Below, one piece after another: positions 17,083-24,694 of a DNA stretch of 53,766 bases. The stretch comes from Stenotrophomonas maltophilia (GTDB lineage Bacteria; Pseudomonadota; Gammaproteobacteria; Xanthomonadales; Xanthomonadaceae), in assembly GCF_013464485.1 (NCBI RefSeq), contig NZ_RAUX01000024.1, forward strand, positions 1 to 53,766. Direction: 5' to 3'. The stretch's first letter is position 1, and the number at the start of each line of letters is the position of its first letter. Below the pieces are notes generated by a model. That model was not told the DNA's origin. It did not search any database and saw nothing but the letters and a program-made list of their open reading frames with translations. The position numbers were made by a program, and so were the translations under genes.

Positions 17083-19205
17083 AGTGGCTCGGCTCAGGAA
17101 TGCAGGCTCGGTTCCTGCTCGCAATGGGCGGGGCGATGGTCGTGGTGATCGCGATCCTGGCGGTACTGTTGGGGCGGCAGACGGCGATGCAGAGCGAGGT
17201 GCGCAACCTCAGCGGTGGCGTCATCCATGAATTGTTCGACCGCAGTGTGCGCAGCCGCGGTGAGGCGATGGCGCGCGAGTTGTCCGATGCGCTGGCCAAT
17301 CCGCTGTACTACCGTGACCTGGACCAGGTCGGTGCACTGGTGCGCAGCACCGCGCGGCAGCCGGTGGTCCGGTATGTGCTGGTATTCGATGAACGTGGCC
17401 GGTTGGTCCATGACGGTTCGATCGAGGTCTCCGGGTACGGCCAGCCGATGACCGATCCGCTGGCGCACAAGGCTGCCGCTGCACAGGCGCTGGTGGTGCA
17501 GGAATCACCGAAGGTGCTCGACAACGCCATGCCGATCATGATCGGCAACCAACGCATTGGCGGCGTCCGTGTCGGCATGGCGCTGGACGAAGTCCAGCAG
17601 CGCGAACAGGCCGCCAACGCCACTCTGGGCGAACGTCTGCAGCAGGCCGGCAGCCGCCACCTTGGGTGGTTGCTGCTGATGCTGGGCCTGCTGGTGGTGA
17701 TTGGCGTGGTGGTGATCCTGTATGTGCAGCGCACCCTGGTCGCACCGATCCGTGACCTGGCCGCTGCCGCACGGCGCATCGAAGCGGGTGACTACCAGGC
17801 ACCGCTGGCCGAAAACACCCGCGATGATGAAGTCGGCGAGCTGGTGCGCGGGTTCGCCCGCATGCGTGATGCGATCGCCCGCCATGACCGCGAAGTGCGG
17901 CACATGGCCTATACCGACGCGCTGACCGGGCTGACCAATCGGCTGGCGTTCCGGGAGGCATTGGACCACCGCCTGATGGCCGCGCGCGCCTCCCACCATC
18001 GGCTTGGCCTGCTGTTTGCCGATATCGACGACTTCAAGCGGGTCAACGATACCCTCGGACATGAAGCCGGCGATGAGGCCCTGCTGCAGTTCGCGCAGCG
18101 TATCGGCCGTGCCGTCACCGAGGCCGGTGGCGACGAGACCCTGCTGGCGCGTTTCGGCGGCGACGAGTTCGTGATCCTGGTCGGCGATGGCGACGTGGCC
18201 GCCAATGCGCGGCTGCTGGCCGAGGTGCTGGTGCGCGAGCTGGGCAAGCCATTGGTGGTGCAGGGAAGGGAACTGTTCCTCGGCACTTCGATCGGTGTGA
18301 CCCTGTTCCCCGACGATGCGGCTGATGCGACCACGCTGTTGAAGAATGGTGACATCGCCATGTACCAGGCGAAGATGGCTGGCAAGAACTGCTACCGCTA
18401 CTACAGCCGCGCGATGGATCACGCTGTCGAGCGCCGGGTGCATATGGAGCAGGAGCTGCGCGGTGCCTGGGAGCGCGGTGAGCTGCGGCTGGCCTACCAG
18501 CCGATCTTCCGCATGCGCGACCGGCGCATGGTCGGCGTCGAGGTGCTGCTGCGCTGGCAGCATCCGACTCTGGGTACGATTCCGCCGTCTGTGTTCATCG
18601 AGGTGGCCGAGCAGAGTGGCCTGATCGAGATCATCGGCCCGAAGGTGCTGCGTGCGGCCTGCATGGAGGCGTCGCAGTGGCCGCGTGGCGTGGCCGGCGA
18701 CGACCTGTTTGTATCGGTCAATGTGTCGCCACGCCAGCTGCGTGGTGGCGAACTGCCGGCGCTGGTCGCGCAATGCCTGCATGAGTCCGGGCTGCCGGCG
18801 TCTCGCCTGCACCTGGAACTGACCGAAACCGCAGTGATCGGTGATGAAATGGTCGCCGCGCAGTTGCTGGACAAGCTGCACCGCACTGGCGTGAAGGTGT
18901 GGCTGGATGACTTCGGTACTGGATTCTCCGGCCTCAGCCACCTGCGCCAGGTACCGGTGGATGGCGTGAAGATCGACAAGAGCTTTGTGGCCGACATGCA
19001 GCGCGACCCGGACGATCTGGCGCTGACTACGGCGATCATCGCCATGGCTCATGCGCTCGGGATCACGGTCGTGGCCGAAGGCATCGAGCAGCAGGCCCAG
19101 TTCGAGCTGCTGGTCCAGCGTGGCTGTGATCTTGGCCAGGGCTACTGGCTGAGCCACCCGGTCACCGCGACCGAAGTGGTGCGGATGATCGAATCCGGGC
19201 TCTGA
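17079..19205 (+). CDS. Membrane GGDEF/EAL c-di-GMP turnover protein with HAMP
   Basis: The 708-aa product has TM1 (about residues 10-32), a periplasmic region (about 33-185), TM2 (LGWLLLMLGLLVVIGVVVIL), a HAMP domain (about 210-262), a GGDEF domain (FGGDEFV near 359-363) and an EAL domain. The GGDEF site is intact, but the RxxD inhibitory site five residues upstream is absent. The EAL signature reads EVL (GVEVLLRW), while the other catalytic residues are present: SVNVSPRQL, LELTETAV, WLDDFGTGFSGLSHL, VKIDKSF, VVAEGIEQQ. Both activities look possible; the net direction cannot be read from sequence. The periplasmic loop probably receives the signal from the upstream binding protein. A strong hairpin follows. 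Confidence 0.93.
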   Translation: MKWLGSGMQARFLLAMGGAMVVVIAILAVLLGRQTAMQSEVRNLSGGVIHELFDRSVRSRGEAMARELSDALANPLYYRDLDQVGALVRSTARQPVVRYVLVFDERGRLVHDGSIEVSGYGQPMTDPLAHKAAAAQALVVQESPKVLDNAMPIMIGNQRIGGVRVGMALDEVQQREQAANATLGERLQQAGSRHLGWLLLMLGLLVVIGVVVILYVQRTLVAPIRDLAAAARRIEAGDYQAPLAENTRDDEVGELVRGFARMRDAIARHDREVRHMAYTDALTGLTNRLAFREALDHRLMAARASHHRLGLLFADIDDFKRVNDTLGHEAGDEALLQFAQRIGRAVTEAGGDETLLARFGGDEFVILVGDGDVAANARLLAEVLVRELGKPLVVQGRELFLGTSIGVTLFPDDAADATTLLKNGDIAMYQAKMAGKNCYRYYSRAMDHAVERRVHMEQELRGAWERGELRLAYQPIFRMRDRRMVGVEVLLRWQHPTLGTIPPSVFIEVAEQSGLIEIIGPKVLRAACMEASQWPRGVAGDDLFVSVNVSPRQLRGGELPALVAQCLHESGLPASRLHLELTETAVIGDEMVAAQLLDKLHRTGVKVWLDDFGTGFSGLSHLRQVPVDGVKIDKSFVADMQRDPDDLALTTAIIAMAHALGITVVAEGIEQQAQFELLVQRGCDLGQGYWLSHPVTATEVVRMIESGL

Positions 19206-19210
19206 CACCC

Positions 19211-19276
19211 AAAAGGGGACGGAGGGAATTAAGTCGCAAATGCATAAGCGACTTAATTCCCTCCGTCCCCTTTTTT
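19211..19276. terminator. 27-bp perfect-stem bidirectional terminator
   Basis: AAAAGGGGACGGAGGGAATT and AAGTCGC (19211-19237) pair perfectly with 19248-19274 around a 10-nt loop (AAATGCATAA), followed by more T residues. It separates the convergent GGDEF/EAL and epmB genes. The stem is far longer than intrinsic termination needs. Similar GGGGACGGAGGG/TTAAGTCG hairpins are, to my recollection, common between xanthomonad genes, so it is probably also a dispersed repeat. Confidence 0.9.
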
Positions 19277-19277
19277 G

Positions 19278-20318
19278 TTACACCGGGCGCTTGCTCGGGT
19301 CGCCGGGCAGTTCGCGCACCAGTTTCGGGATCAGATAGCCGGACAGGCGCGCGGTCAGGCCGGCAATCAGCGCCTTGGCCTGGGCATCGTCCACTTCGAA
19401 GTGGGCCACGCCTTCGACCTTGTCCAGCTGGTGCAGGTAATAGGGCAGCACGCCGGCGGCGAAGCTGCGCTCGCTCAGGTCCTGCAGGGCCTGCACGCTG
19501 TCGTTGACCCCGCGCAGCAGCACGGCCTGGTTCAGCAGCTGGGCGCCGAGGCCGCGCAGGCGTGCCATCGCGGCATCCACGCTGGCATCGAACTCATTGG
19601 CATGGTTGGCGTGGACCACGATCGCCAGCGGCCACGGCAGGCTGCCCAGCCAGGAGACCAGTTCGTCGTCCACGCGCTCCGGCAGCACGATCGGCAGCCG
19701 GGTATGGATGCGCAGGCGGCGGATATGCGGGATCGCGCGCAGGGCGTCGGTCAGCTCGACCAGCTTGTGCGTGGCCAGGGACAGCGGGTCGCCGCCGGAC
19801 AGGATGACCTCGTCGATGTCCGGATCGGCCGCGATGGCGGCTACGGCCTCCTGCCAGCCGCCCTTGGCGGCGTTTTCCGCGCCATAGTCGAAGTGGCGGC
19901 GGAAGCAGTAGCGGCAGTTGATCGCACAGCTGCCGGTGGCGACCAGCAGGGCGCGGCCACGGTACTTCTGGATGACGCCGGTGGCCTTCTTGGCGGCGCC
20001 ATCGCCCACCGCATCGAAGCTGAACCCGGGTGCCGGGCGCATTTCCGCGTCGATCGGCAGTACCTGGCGCAGCAGCGGGTCGGCTGCATCGCCAGGGCGC
20101 ATGCGGGCCACGAAGCCCTCCGGTACGCGCAGCGCGAACTGGGCCATGGCCGCCTCCGAGACGCCCAGCGCGGCCGGGTCCAGCTGCAGCCGGGCCAGCA
20201 GCGCGTGCGGGTCGCGCAGCGCCTGGCGCCAGAGCTGCTGCCAGCGCGCGGGCGCACCTGGCGACTGGGGCCGTGGGAAGGCGGAAAGCTGCATGGAGAG
20301 GGGGCCTGCGGTTATCAT
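19278..20318 (-). CDS. epmB: EF-P beta-lysylation protein EpmB (lysine 2,3-aminomutase)
   Basis: Radical-SAM lysine 2,3-aminomutase that makes (R)-beta-lysine for modification of EF-P. The product (346 aa from 20318) has the radical-SAM cluster CAINCRYCFRRHFDY (CxxxCxxC), the glycine-rich SGGDPLSL, RRLRIHTRLPIVLPERV and VHANHANEFD. Start choice is uncertain: Met at 20318 (MITAGPLSMQLSAF) and Met at 20294 (MQLSAFPRPQ) are both possible, and neither has a clear ribosome-binding site. It is divergent from efp, its functional target, about 100 bp away. Confidence 0.93.
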   Translation of the reverse strand: MITAGPLSMQLSAFPRPQSPGAPARWQQLWRQALRDPHALLARLQLDPAALGVSEAAMAQFALRVPEGFVARMRPGDAADPLLRQVLPIDAEMRPAPGFSFDAVGDGAAKKATGVIQKYRGRALLVATGSCAINCRYCFRRHFDYGAENAAKGGWQEAVAAIAADPDIDEVILSGGDPLSLATHKLVELTDALRAIPHIRRLRIHTRLPIVLPERVDDELVSWLGSLPWPLAIVVHANHANEFDASVDAAMARLRGLGAQLLNQAVLLRGVNDSVQALQDLSERSFAAGVLPYYLHQLDKVEGVAHFEVDDAQAKALIAGLTARLSGYLIPKLVRELPGDPSKRPV

Positions 20319-20395
20319 GGGGGCAGAAAAACAGTCGCCCACCGGCATCCGGTGGGCTTTCCATTCTAACGGCTCGCCGCACCCGCGGCGTTTTT
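20313..20395 (+). promoter_or_regulatory. efp leader with tandem hairpins and terminator-like element
   Basis: A TATCAT -10-like box lies at 20313-20318 with no strong -35. Downstream come two hairpins. The first is CCCACCGG, loop CAT, CCGGTGGG (20338-20356). The second is CGCCGC, loop ACCC, GCGGCG (20375-20390), followed directly by TTTTT (20391-20395). The second has the shape of an intrinsic terminator and ends only 6 bp before the efp ribosome-binding site CAGGAG, so most efp transcripts should pass through it. Confidence 0.45.
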
Positions 20396-20414
20396 GCCAC
20401 TCAGGAGTTTACGC

Positions 20415-20981
20415 ATGGCCAGCTACGGCATGAACGACGTCAAGAACGGGATGAAGATCCTGGTCAACAACCAACCGGCCGTCATCATCGACACCGAATA
20501 CGTCAAGCCGGGCAAGGGCCAGGCCTTCACCCGCGTGAAGTACCGCCTGATCAAGGACGGCCGTACCCAGGAAGTCACCATGAAGTCGACCGACTCGCTG
20601 GATGCAGCCGACGTCGTCGATACCGACATGAACTTCATGTACAGCGACGGTGAGTACTGGCACTTCATGGACCCGGAATCCTTCGAGCAGGTCCAGGCCA
20701 CCAAGGCCGGCATGGGCGGCGCCGAGAAGTGGCTGAAGGGCGAAGAGTCCTGCGTGGTCACCCTGTGGAACGGTGAGCCGATCTTCGTGCAGCCGCCGAA
20801 CTTCGTCGAACTGAAGATCACCGAAACCGATCCGGGCGTCCGTGGCGACACCTCGGGCGGCGGCGGCAAGCCGGCCACCCTGGAAACCGGCGCCGTGGTC
20901 CGCGTGCCGCTGTTCGTGAACCAGGAAGAAGTGATCCGCGTCGACACCCGTTCGGGCGAATACTCCGCACGCGTCAAATAA
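20415..20981 (+). CDS. efp: Translation elongation factor P
   Basis: Rescues ribosomes stalled on polyproline stretches. The 188-aa product starts [20 protein letters not shown] and has the modification loop [19 protein letters not shown], where the loop Lys (KPGKG) is the EpmA/EpmB/EpmC-type target rather than the Arg of rhamnosylated EF-P. This agrees with the adjacent epmB. The C-terminal OB domain ends [19 protein letters not shown] and [17 protein letters not shown]. The start is set by CAGGAG 7 nt upstream; an earlier in-frame codon at 20394 is inside the leader hairpin tail. Confidence 0.97.
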   Translation: MASYGMNDVKNGMKILVNNQPAVIIDTEYVKPGKGQAFTRVKYRLIKDGRTQEVTMKSTDSLDAADVVDTDMNFMYSDGEYWHFMDPESFEQVQATKAGMGGAEKWLKGEESCVVTLWNGEPIFVQPPNFVELKITETDPGVRGDTSGGGGKPATLETGAVVRVPLFVNQEEVIRVDTRSGEYSARVK

Positions 20982-21006
20982 GGTTCCGGCCATAGGCCGA
21001 CCTGTT

Positions 21007-21140
21007 GTAGTGCCGGCCGCTGGCCGGGTACGCGCCCTCGCATTCGCGCTGGCGCTCCCATGATCTGCTTCGGCAGATCATGGGCCCGCTTCACGGGTCT
21101 CCAGACCCCGCCGCTTCGCGGCAGCCCCTGACTCAGGGGC
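21007..21140. repeat. SMAG unit and three stable hairpins after efp
   Basis: A SMAG unit (GTAGTGCCGGCCGCTGGCCG, 21007-21027) is followed by a 12-bp perfect stem, CCCATGATCTGC, closed by a C(UUCG)G tetraloop (21057-21084), then GCCG/CGGC on a CTTCG loop (21110-21122) and GCCCCTG/CAGGGGC (21124-21140). None carries a T tract. They fill the 205-bp gap between efp and mtaD and may stabilise or process the efp 3' end; that is inference. Confidence 0.6.
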
Positions 21141-21186
21141 GTGTCCCCCAGAAGTATCTCGCCGCCCCACAGCCAAGTGAGCCCGC

Positions 21187-22530
21187 ATGAGCGATAGCCC
21201 GCACCTCCCCGAAGCCTGCGACCTGCTCATCGAAGCCGGTTACGTTGTTCCGATCGAGCCGCATGCGGTGGTGCTGGAAGACCATGCCGTTGCCGTGCGT
21301 GGCAGCGAGATCGTGGCCATCCTGCCGCGTGCCGAGGCGCGCGCACGGTTCCGCGCCACCCAGGTGGTCAGCCGCCCCGAGGCCGCGCTGATGCCGGGAC
21401 TGGTCAACGCGCACACGCACAACCCGATGACCCTGCTGCGCGGCGTCGCCGACGACCTGCCGCTGATGACCTGGCTGCAGCAGCACATCTGGCCGGTGGA
21501 AGCGGCGGTGATCGGGCCGGAATTCGTGGCCGACGGCACCACCCTGGCCATCGCCGAGATGCTGCGCGGCGGTACCACCTGCGCCAACGAGAACTACTTC
21601 TTCGGCGATGTGCAGGCCGCGGTCTACAAGAAGCACGGTTTCCGCGCGCTGGTCGGTGCGGTCATCATCGATTTTCCCACCGCCTGGGCCAAGACCGACG
21701 ACGAGTACTTCGCCAAGGCCGGTGAGCTGCACGACCAGTGGCGCACCGATCCGCTGATCGGCACTGCGTTCGCGCCGCATGCGCCGTACACCGTCAACGA
21801 TGCCAACTTCGAGCGGGTGCGGATGCTGTCCGACCAGCTCGACATGCAGGTGCACCTGCACACCCACGAGACCGCGCAGGAAATCAACGATTCGATCAAG
21901 CTGCATGGTCAGCGCCCGCTGGCGCGGCTGGATCGCCTCGGCCTGGTCAACGACCGCCTGATTGCGGTGCACATGACCCAGCTGACCGATGCGGAAATCC
22001 ACCTGTGCGCCGAGCGTGGCGTCAGCGTGGTGCATTGCCCGGAATCGAACCTGAAGCTGGCCTCCGGTTTCTGCCCGGCCTGCGCCCTGCAGCGTGCCGG
22101 CGTGAACCTGGCGATCGGCACCGACGGCTGCGCCAGCAACAACGACCTGGACATGTTCAGCGAGAACCGCACCGCGGCGATCCTGGCCAAGGCCGTGGCC
22201 GATGATGCCACCGCGCTGGACGCGGCCACCACGCTGCGCGCCTCCACCCTGGGCGGTGCCCGCGCGCTGGGCTTCGGCGAGCGGATTGGCTCGATCGAAG
22301 TCGGCAAGCAGGCCGACCTGGTCTGCGTCGATCTGTCCGCGCTGGAAACCCAGCCGCTGCACAACGTGCTGTCGCAGCTGGTGTACGCCACCGGCCGCCA
22401 GCAGGTCAGCGACGTCTGGATCGCCGGCAAGCCGAAGCTGGTGCAGCGCGAGCTGGTCGGCATGGACCTGCCGGGCATCATCGCCAACGCGCGCCAGTGG
22501 CGCGAGCGCATCCGTCATATCCGCGCCTGA
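21187..22530 (+). CDS. mtaD: 5-methylthioadenosine/S-adenosylhomocysteine deaminase
   Basis: Amidohydrolase (TRZ/ATZ family) that deaminates MTA and SAH to their inosine analogues. The 447-aa product has the metal-binding motifs GLVNAHTHNPMTLLRGVADD, MQVHLHTHETAQEI, VHMTQLTDAEI, SVVHCPESNLKLASG and IGTDGCASNNDLDMF, in the expected order. It opens a same-strand cluster with ubiG, gph and a phytoene-synthase-like gene. Substrate specificity among MTA, SAH and related nucleosides is not decided by sequence alone. Confidence 0.9.
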   Translation: MSDSPHLPEACDLLIEAGYVVPIEPHAVVLEDHAVAVRGSEIVAILPRAEARARFRATQVVSRPEAALMPGLVNAHTHNPMTLLRGVADDLPLMTWLQQHIWPVEAAVIGPEFVADGTTLAIAEMLRGGTTCANENYFFGDVQAAVYKKHGFRALVGAVIIDFPTAWAKTDDEYFAKAGELHDQWRTDPLIGTAFAPHAPYTVNDANFERVRMLSDQLDMQVHLHTHETAQEINDSIKLHGQRPLARLDRLGLVNDRLIAVHMTQLTDAEIHLCAERGVSVVHCPESNLKLASGFCPACALQRAGVNLAIGTDGCASNNDLDMFSENRTAAILAKAVADDATALDAATTLRASTLGGARALGFGERIGSIEVGKQADLVCVDLSALETQPLHNVLSQLVYATGRQQVSDVWIAGKPKLVQRELVGMDLPGIIANARQWRERIRHIRA

Positions 22531-22554
22531 TCCCTGGCGCCGCAAGGACCCCTC

Positions 22555-23271
22555 ATGACTGCCCCCCACGCTTCCTCCAATTTCGATCAGGCCGAGCTGG
22601 ACAAGTTCGCCGCGCTGGCCAACCGCTGGTGGGACGCTGATGGCCCGCAGAAGCCGCTGCACGCACTGAATCCGGTGCGCCTGAAGTACGTGGCCGACCG
22701 CGTGCCGCTGCGCGATGCCCGCGTGCTGGACATCGGTTGCGGCGGCGGTCTGCTGAGCGAGGCGCTGGCGCAGGCCGGTGCCGACGTCACTGCCGTCGAC
22801 CTGGCCCCGGAACTGGTCAAGGTCGCGCGCCTGCACGCGCTGGAAAGCGGCGCCAAGGTCGACTATCGCGTACAGGCCGCCGAGGATCTGGCCGCCGAGC
22901 AGCCGGGCAGCTTCGATGTGGTCACCTGCATGGAAATGCTCGAGCACGTGCCGGATCCGGGCGCGATCATCGAGGCCTGCAAGCGTCTGCTGAAGCCGGG
23001 TGGCCACCTGTTCCTGTCGACCATCAACCGGACTGCCGCCGCCTTCGCGGTGGCGATTGTCGGCGCCGAGTACGTGGCGCGGCTGCTGCCCAAGGGCACC
23101 CATCACTACCAGGAATTCATCAAGCCGGCCGAGCTGGCGCGCTGGCTGCGCGAGGCCGACATGCAGCTGGTGGATGTCAGCGGCATGGCCTATGAGCCGT
23201 GGCGCAACCGTGCCCGCCTGAGCAGCCGCACCGACATCAACTACCTGGCCTTCGCGGTCAAGCCGGAATGA
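22555..23271 (+). CDS. ubiG: Ubiquinone biosynthesis O-methyltransferase
   Basis: Performs both O-methylations in ubiquinone synthesis using SAM. The 238-aa product carries [19 protein letters not shown], the SAM motif [37 protein letters not shown] and [12 protein letters not shown]. Placement after an SAH-processing gene is sensible because SAH is a product of methylation. Its stop overlaps the gph start (ATGA), indicating coupled translation. Confidence 0.96.
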   Translation: MTAPHASSNFDQAELDKFAALANRWWDADGPQKPLHALNPVRLKYVADRVPLRDARVLDIGCGGGLLSEALAQAGADVTAVDLAPELVKVARLHALESGAKVDYRVQAAEDLAAEQPGSFDVVTCMEMLEHVPDPGAIIEACKRLLKPGGHLFLSTINRTAAAFAVAIVGAEYVARLLPKGTHHYQEFIKPAELARWLREADMQLVDVSGMAYEPWRNRARLSSRTDINYLAFAVKPE

Positions 23272-23963
23272 GCGGCGCAGGCTTCCCCCGCGCGGTGCTG
23301 TTCGATCTGGACGGCACCCTGCTGGACAGCGCGCCGGACTTCGTCGCCACCTGTGATGCGATGCTGGCCGAACGTGGCCGCGCACCGATCGATCCGGCGC
23401 TGCTGCGCCCGGTGGTGTCGAAGGGCTCGCGCGCCATGATCTCGGCGGCTTTCCCCGAGCTTGACGCTGCTGCGCGCGACGCGCTGATCCCGGAATTCCT
23501 GCAGCGCTATGAAGCGTTGATCGGCCAGAACGCGGTGCTGTTCGATGGCGTGGCCGGCATGCTCGCCGCGCTGGATGCCGCCGGTACGGTGTGGGGCATC
23601 GTCACCAACAAACCGGAGTATCTGGCGCGTCTGATCGTGCCGCAGTGCGGCTGGCAGCAACGCTGTGCGGTGCTGGTGGGCGGTGACAGCCTGGCCGAGC
23701 GCAAGCCGCATCCGCTGCCGCTGCTGCACGCCGCGCAGGCGATCGGCATCGCTGCCGAAGACTGCGTGTACGTGGGCGACGACGAGCGCGACATCATCGC
23801 AGCACGTGCCGCGATGATGCCGTCGGTGGCAGCGCTGTGGGGTTACCGCCTGCACAGTGACGACCCGCTGGCCTGGCAGGCCGACGTACTGGTCGAGAAT
23901 GCTGGGCTTCTGCAACTGGCCAGCCTCTGGCCGACCCGGCCGGCAACCCCGGCCCAGCCGTAA
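23268..23963 (+). CDS. gph: HAD-family phosphoglycolate phosphatase
   Basis: HAD hydrolase of the phosphoglycolate phosphatase type. The 231-aa product has motif [14 protein letters not shown], motif II in GIVTNKP, motif III in [14 protein letters not shown] and motif [13 protein letters not shown] helical cap domain separates motifs I and II. The start at 23268 overlaps the ubiG stop by 4 nt; a longer upstream frame lacks homology. In this xanthomonad gene order it is usually called gph, but related HADs act on other substrates. Confidence 0.88.
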   Translation: MSGAGFPRAVLFDLDGTLLDSAPDFVATCDAMLAERGRAPIDPALLRPVVSKGSRAMISAAFPELDAAARDALIPEFLQRYEALIGQNAVLFDGVAGMLAALDAAGTVWGIVTNKPEYLARLIVPQCGWQQRCAVLVGGDSLAERKPHPLPLLHAAQAIGIAAEDCVYVGDDERDIIAARAAMMPSVAALWGYRLHSDDPLAWQADVLVENAGLLQLASLWPTRPATPAQP

Positions 23964-23974
23964 GGAATGACGTA

Positions 23975-24679
23975 GTGAGCAGTACCGCGCTGGACAGTTT
24001 CCTCGACAAGTGGCGCAGCCGTTGGCCGGAATGGTCGGTGGCCGCCCCGTTCGTGGCCGAATCGCAACGCGAGCTGGCAGTGGCGTGGTTCGCGCTGCTG
24101 CAGGAGTTCGACGACATGCTCAACACAGGCGGCGATCCCTTGCCGGCCGATGCCAAGCTGGCCTGGTGGGGCGAGGAGCTGCGCAGCTGGGCTGCGCACC
24201 GGTCGCGCCACCCGTTGGGCCGCCTGCTTGAGCCGGTGCGTGCACCGTGGGCGCAGCTGGCCGAGGCCCTGCCGGATCTGGTTGAAGCGCGCACGGTCGC
24301 GCTGGATGCGGCCAGCGCCGAGCGCGCGCTGGCCAACTACGCCGACGCGGTTGCCGCGGTGGAAGCGGCGCTGTTCAACGACACGCCGCGCACCGGCGCC
24401 GGTCGCGCGGTGCAGCTGCAGACCCTGGCCCAGCGCCTGCAGGACGCCGGCGTGGCCGGTGTACCGCGCAGCCTGTTGGATGAGGATTCCAGCACGGCCG
24501 CGCAGCGCTGGGCGCAGTACCTGTTGAAGGGGTGGGGCAGCCGCGTGCCCGGTCCGCGCCCGCGCCGCGTGTGGTCCAGCCTGGCGCGCGCACGCGTGGC
24601 CGCGCAGGCCGCAGGCAAGCCGATTGAAGCGACACCGGTGCGCACGCTGTTGCGCGTGTGGTGGGCGGCGCGCGGTTGA
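23975..24679 (+). CDS. Phytoene/squalene synthase-like protein
   Basis: The 234-aa product starts at a GTG preceded by AAGGAATG. It resembles the all-alpha squalene/phytoene synthase fold: helical throughout, with FALLQEFDDMLNTGGDP and LAWWGEELRSWAAHRSRHPL. The usual paired DxxxD prenyl-diphosphate motifs are not clearly present (EFDDM is the only acidic candidate), so synthase activity is doubtful. It is the last gene of the mtaD-ubiG-gph cluster and ends 15 bp from the convergent leucine-rich gene. Function unknown. Confidence 0.65.
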   Translation: MSSTALDSFLDKWRSRWPEWSVAAPFVAESQRELAVAWFALLQEFDDMLNTGGDPLPADAKLAWWGEELRSWAAHRSRHPLGRLLEPVRAPWAQLAEALPDLVEARTVALDAASAERALANYADAVAAVEAALFNDTPRTGAGRAVQLQTLAQRLQDAGVAGVPRSLLDEDSSTAAQRWAQYLLKGWGSRVPGPRPRRVWSSLARARVAAQAAGKPIEATPVRTLLRVWWAARG

Positions 24680-24694
24680 TCCCGGGGCTGCGGT

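Noticed and set aside
18130-18175. Product-inhibition I-site (RxxD) next to GGDEF
   Set aside because: The residues at the expected position five before GGDEF are T-L-L-A, with no RxxD.
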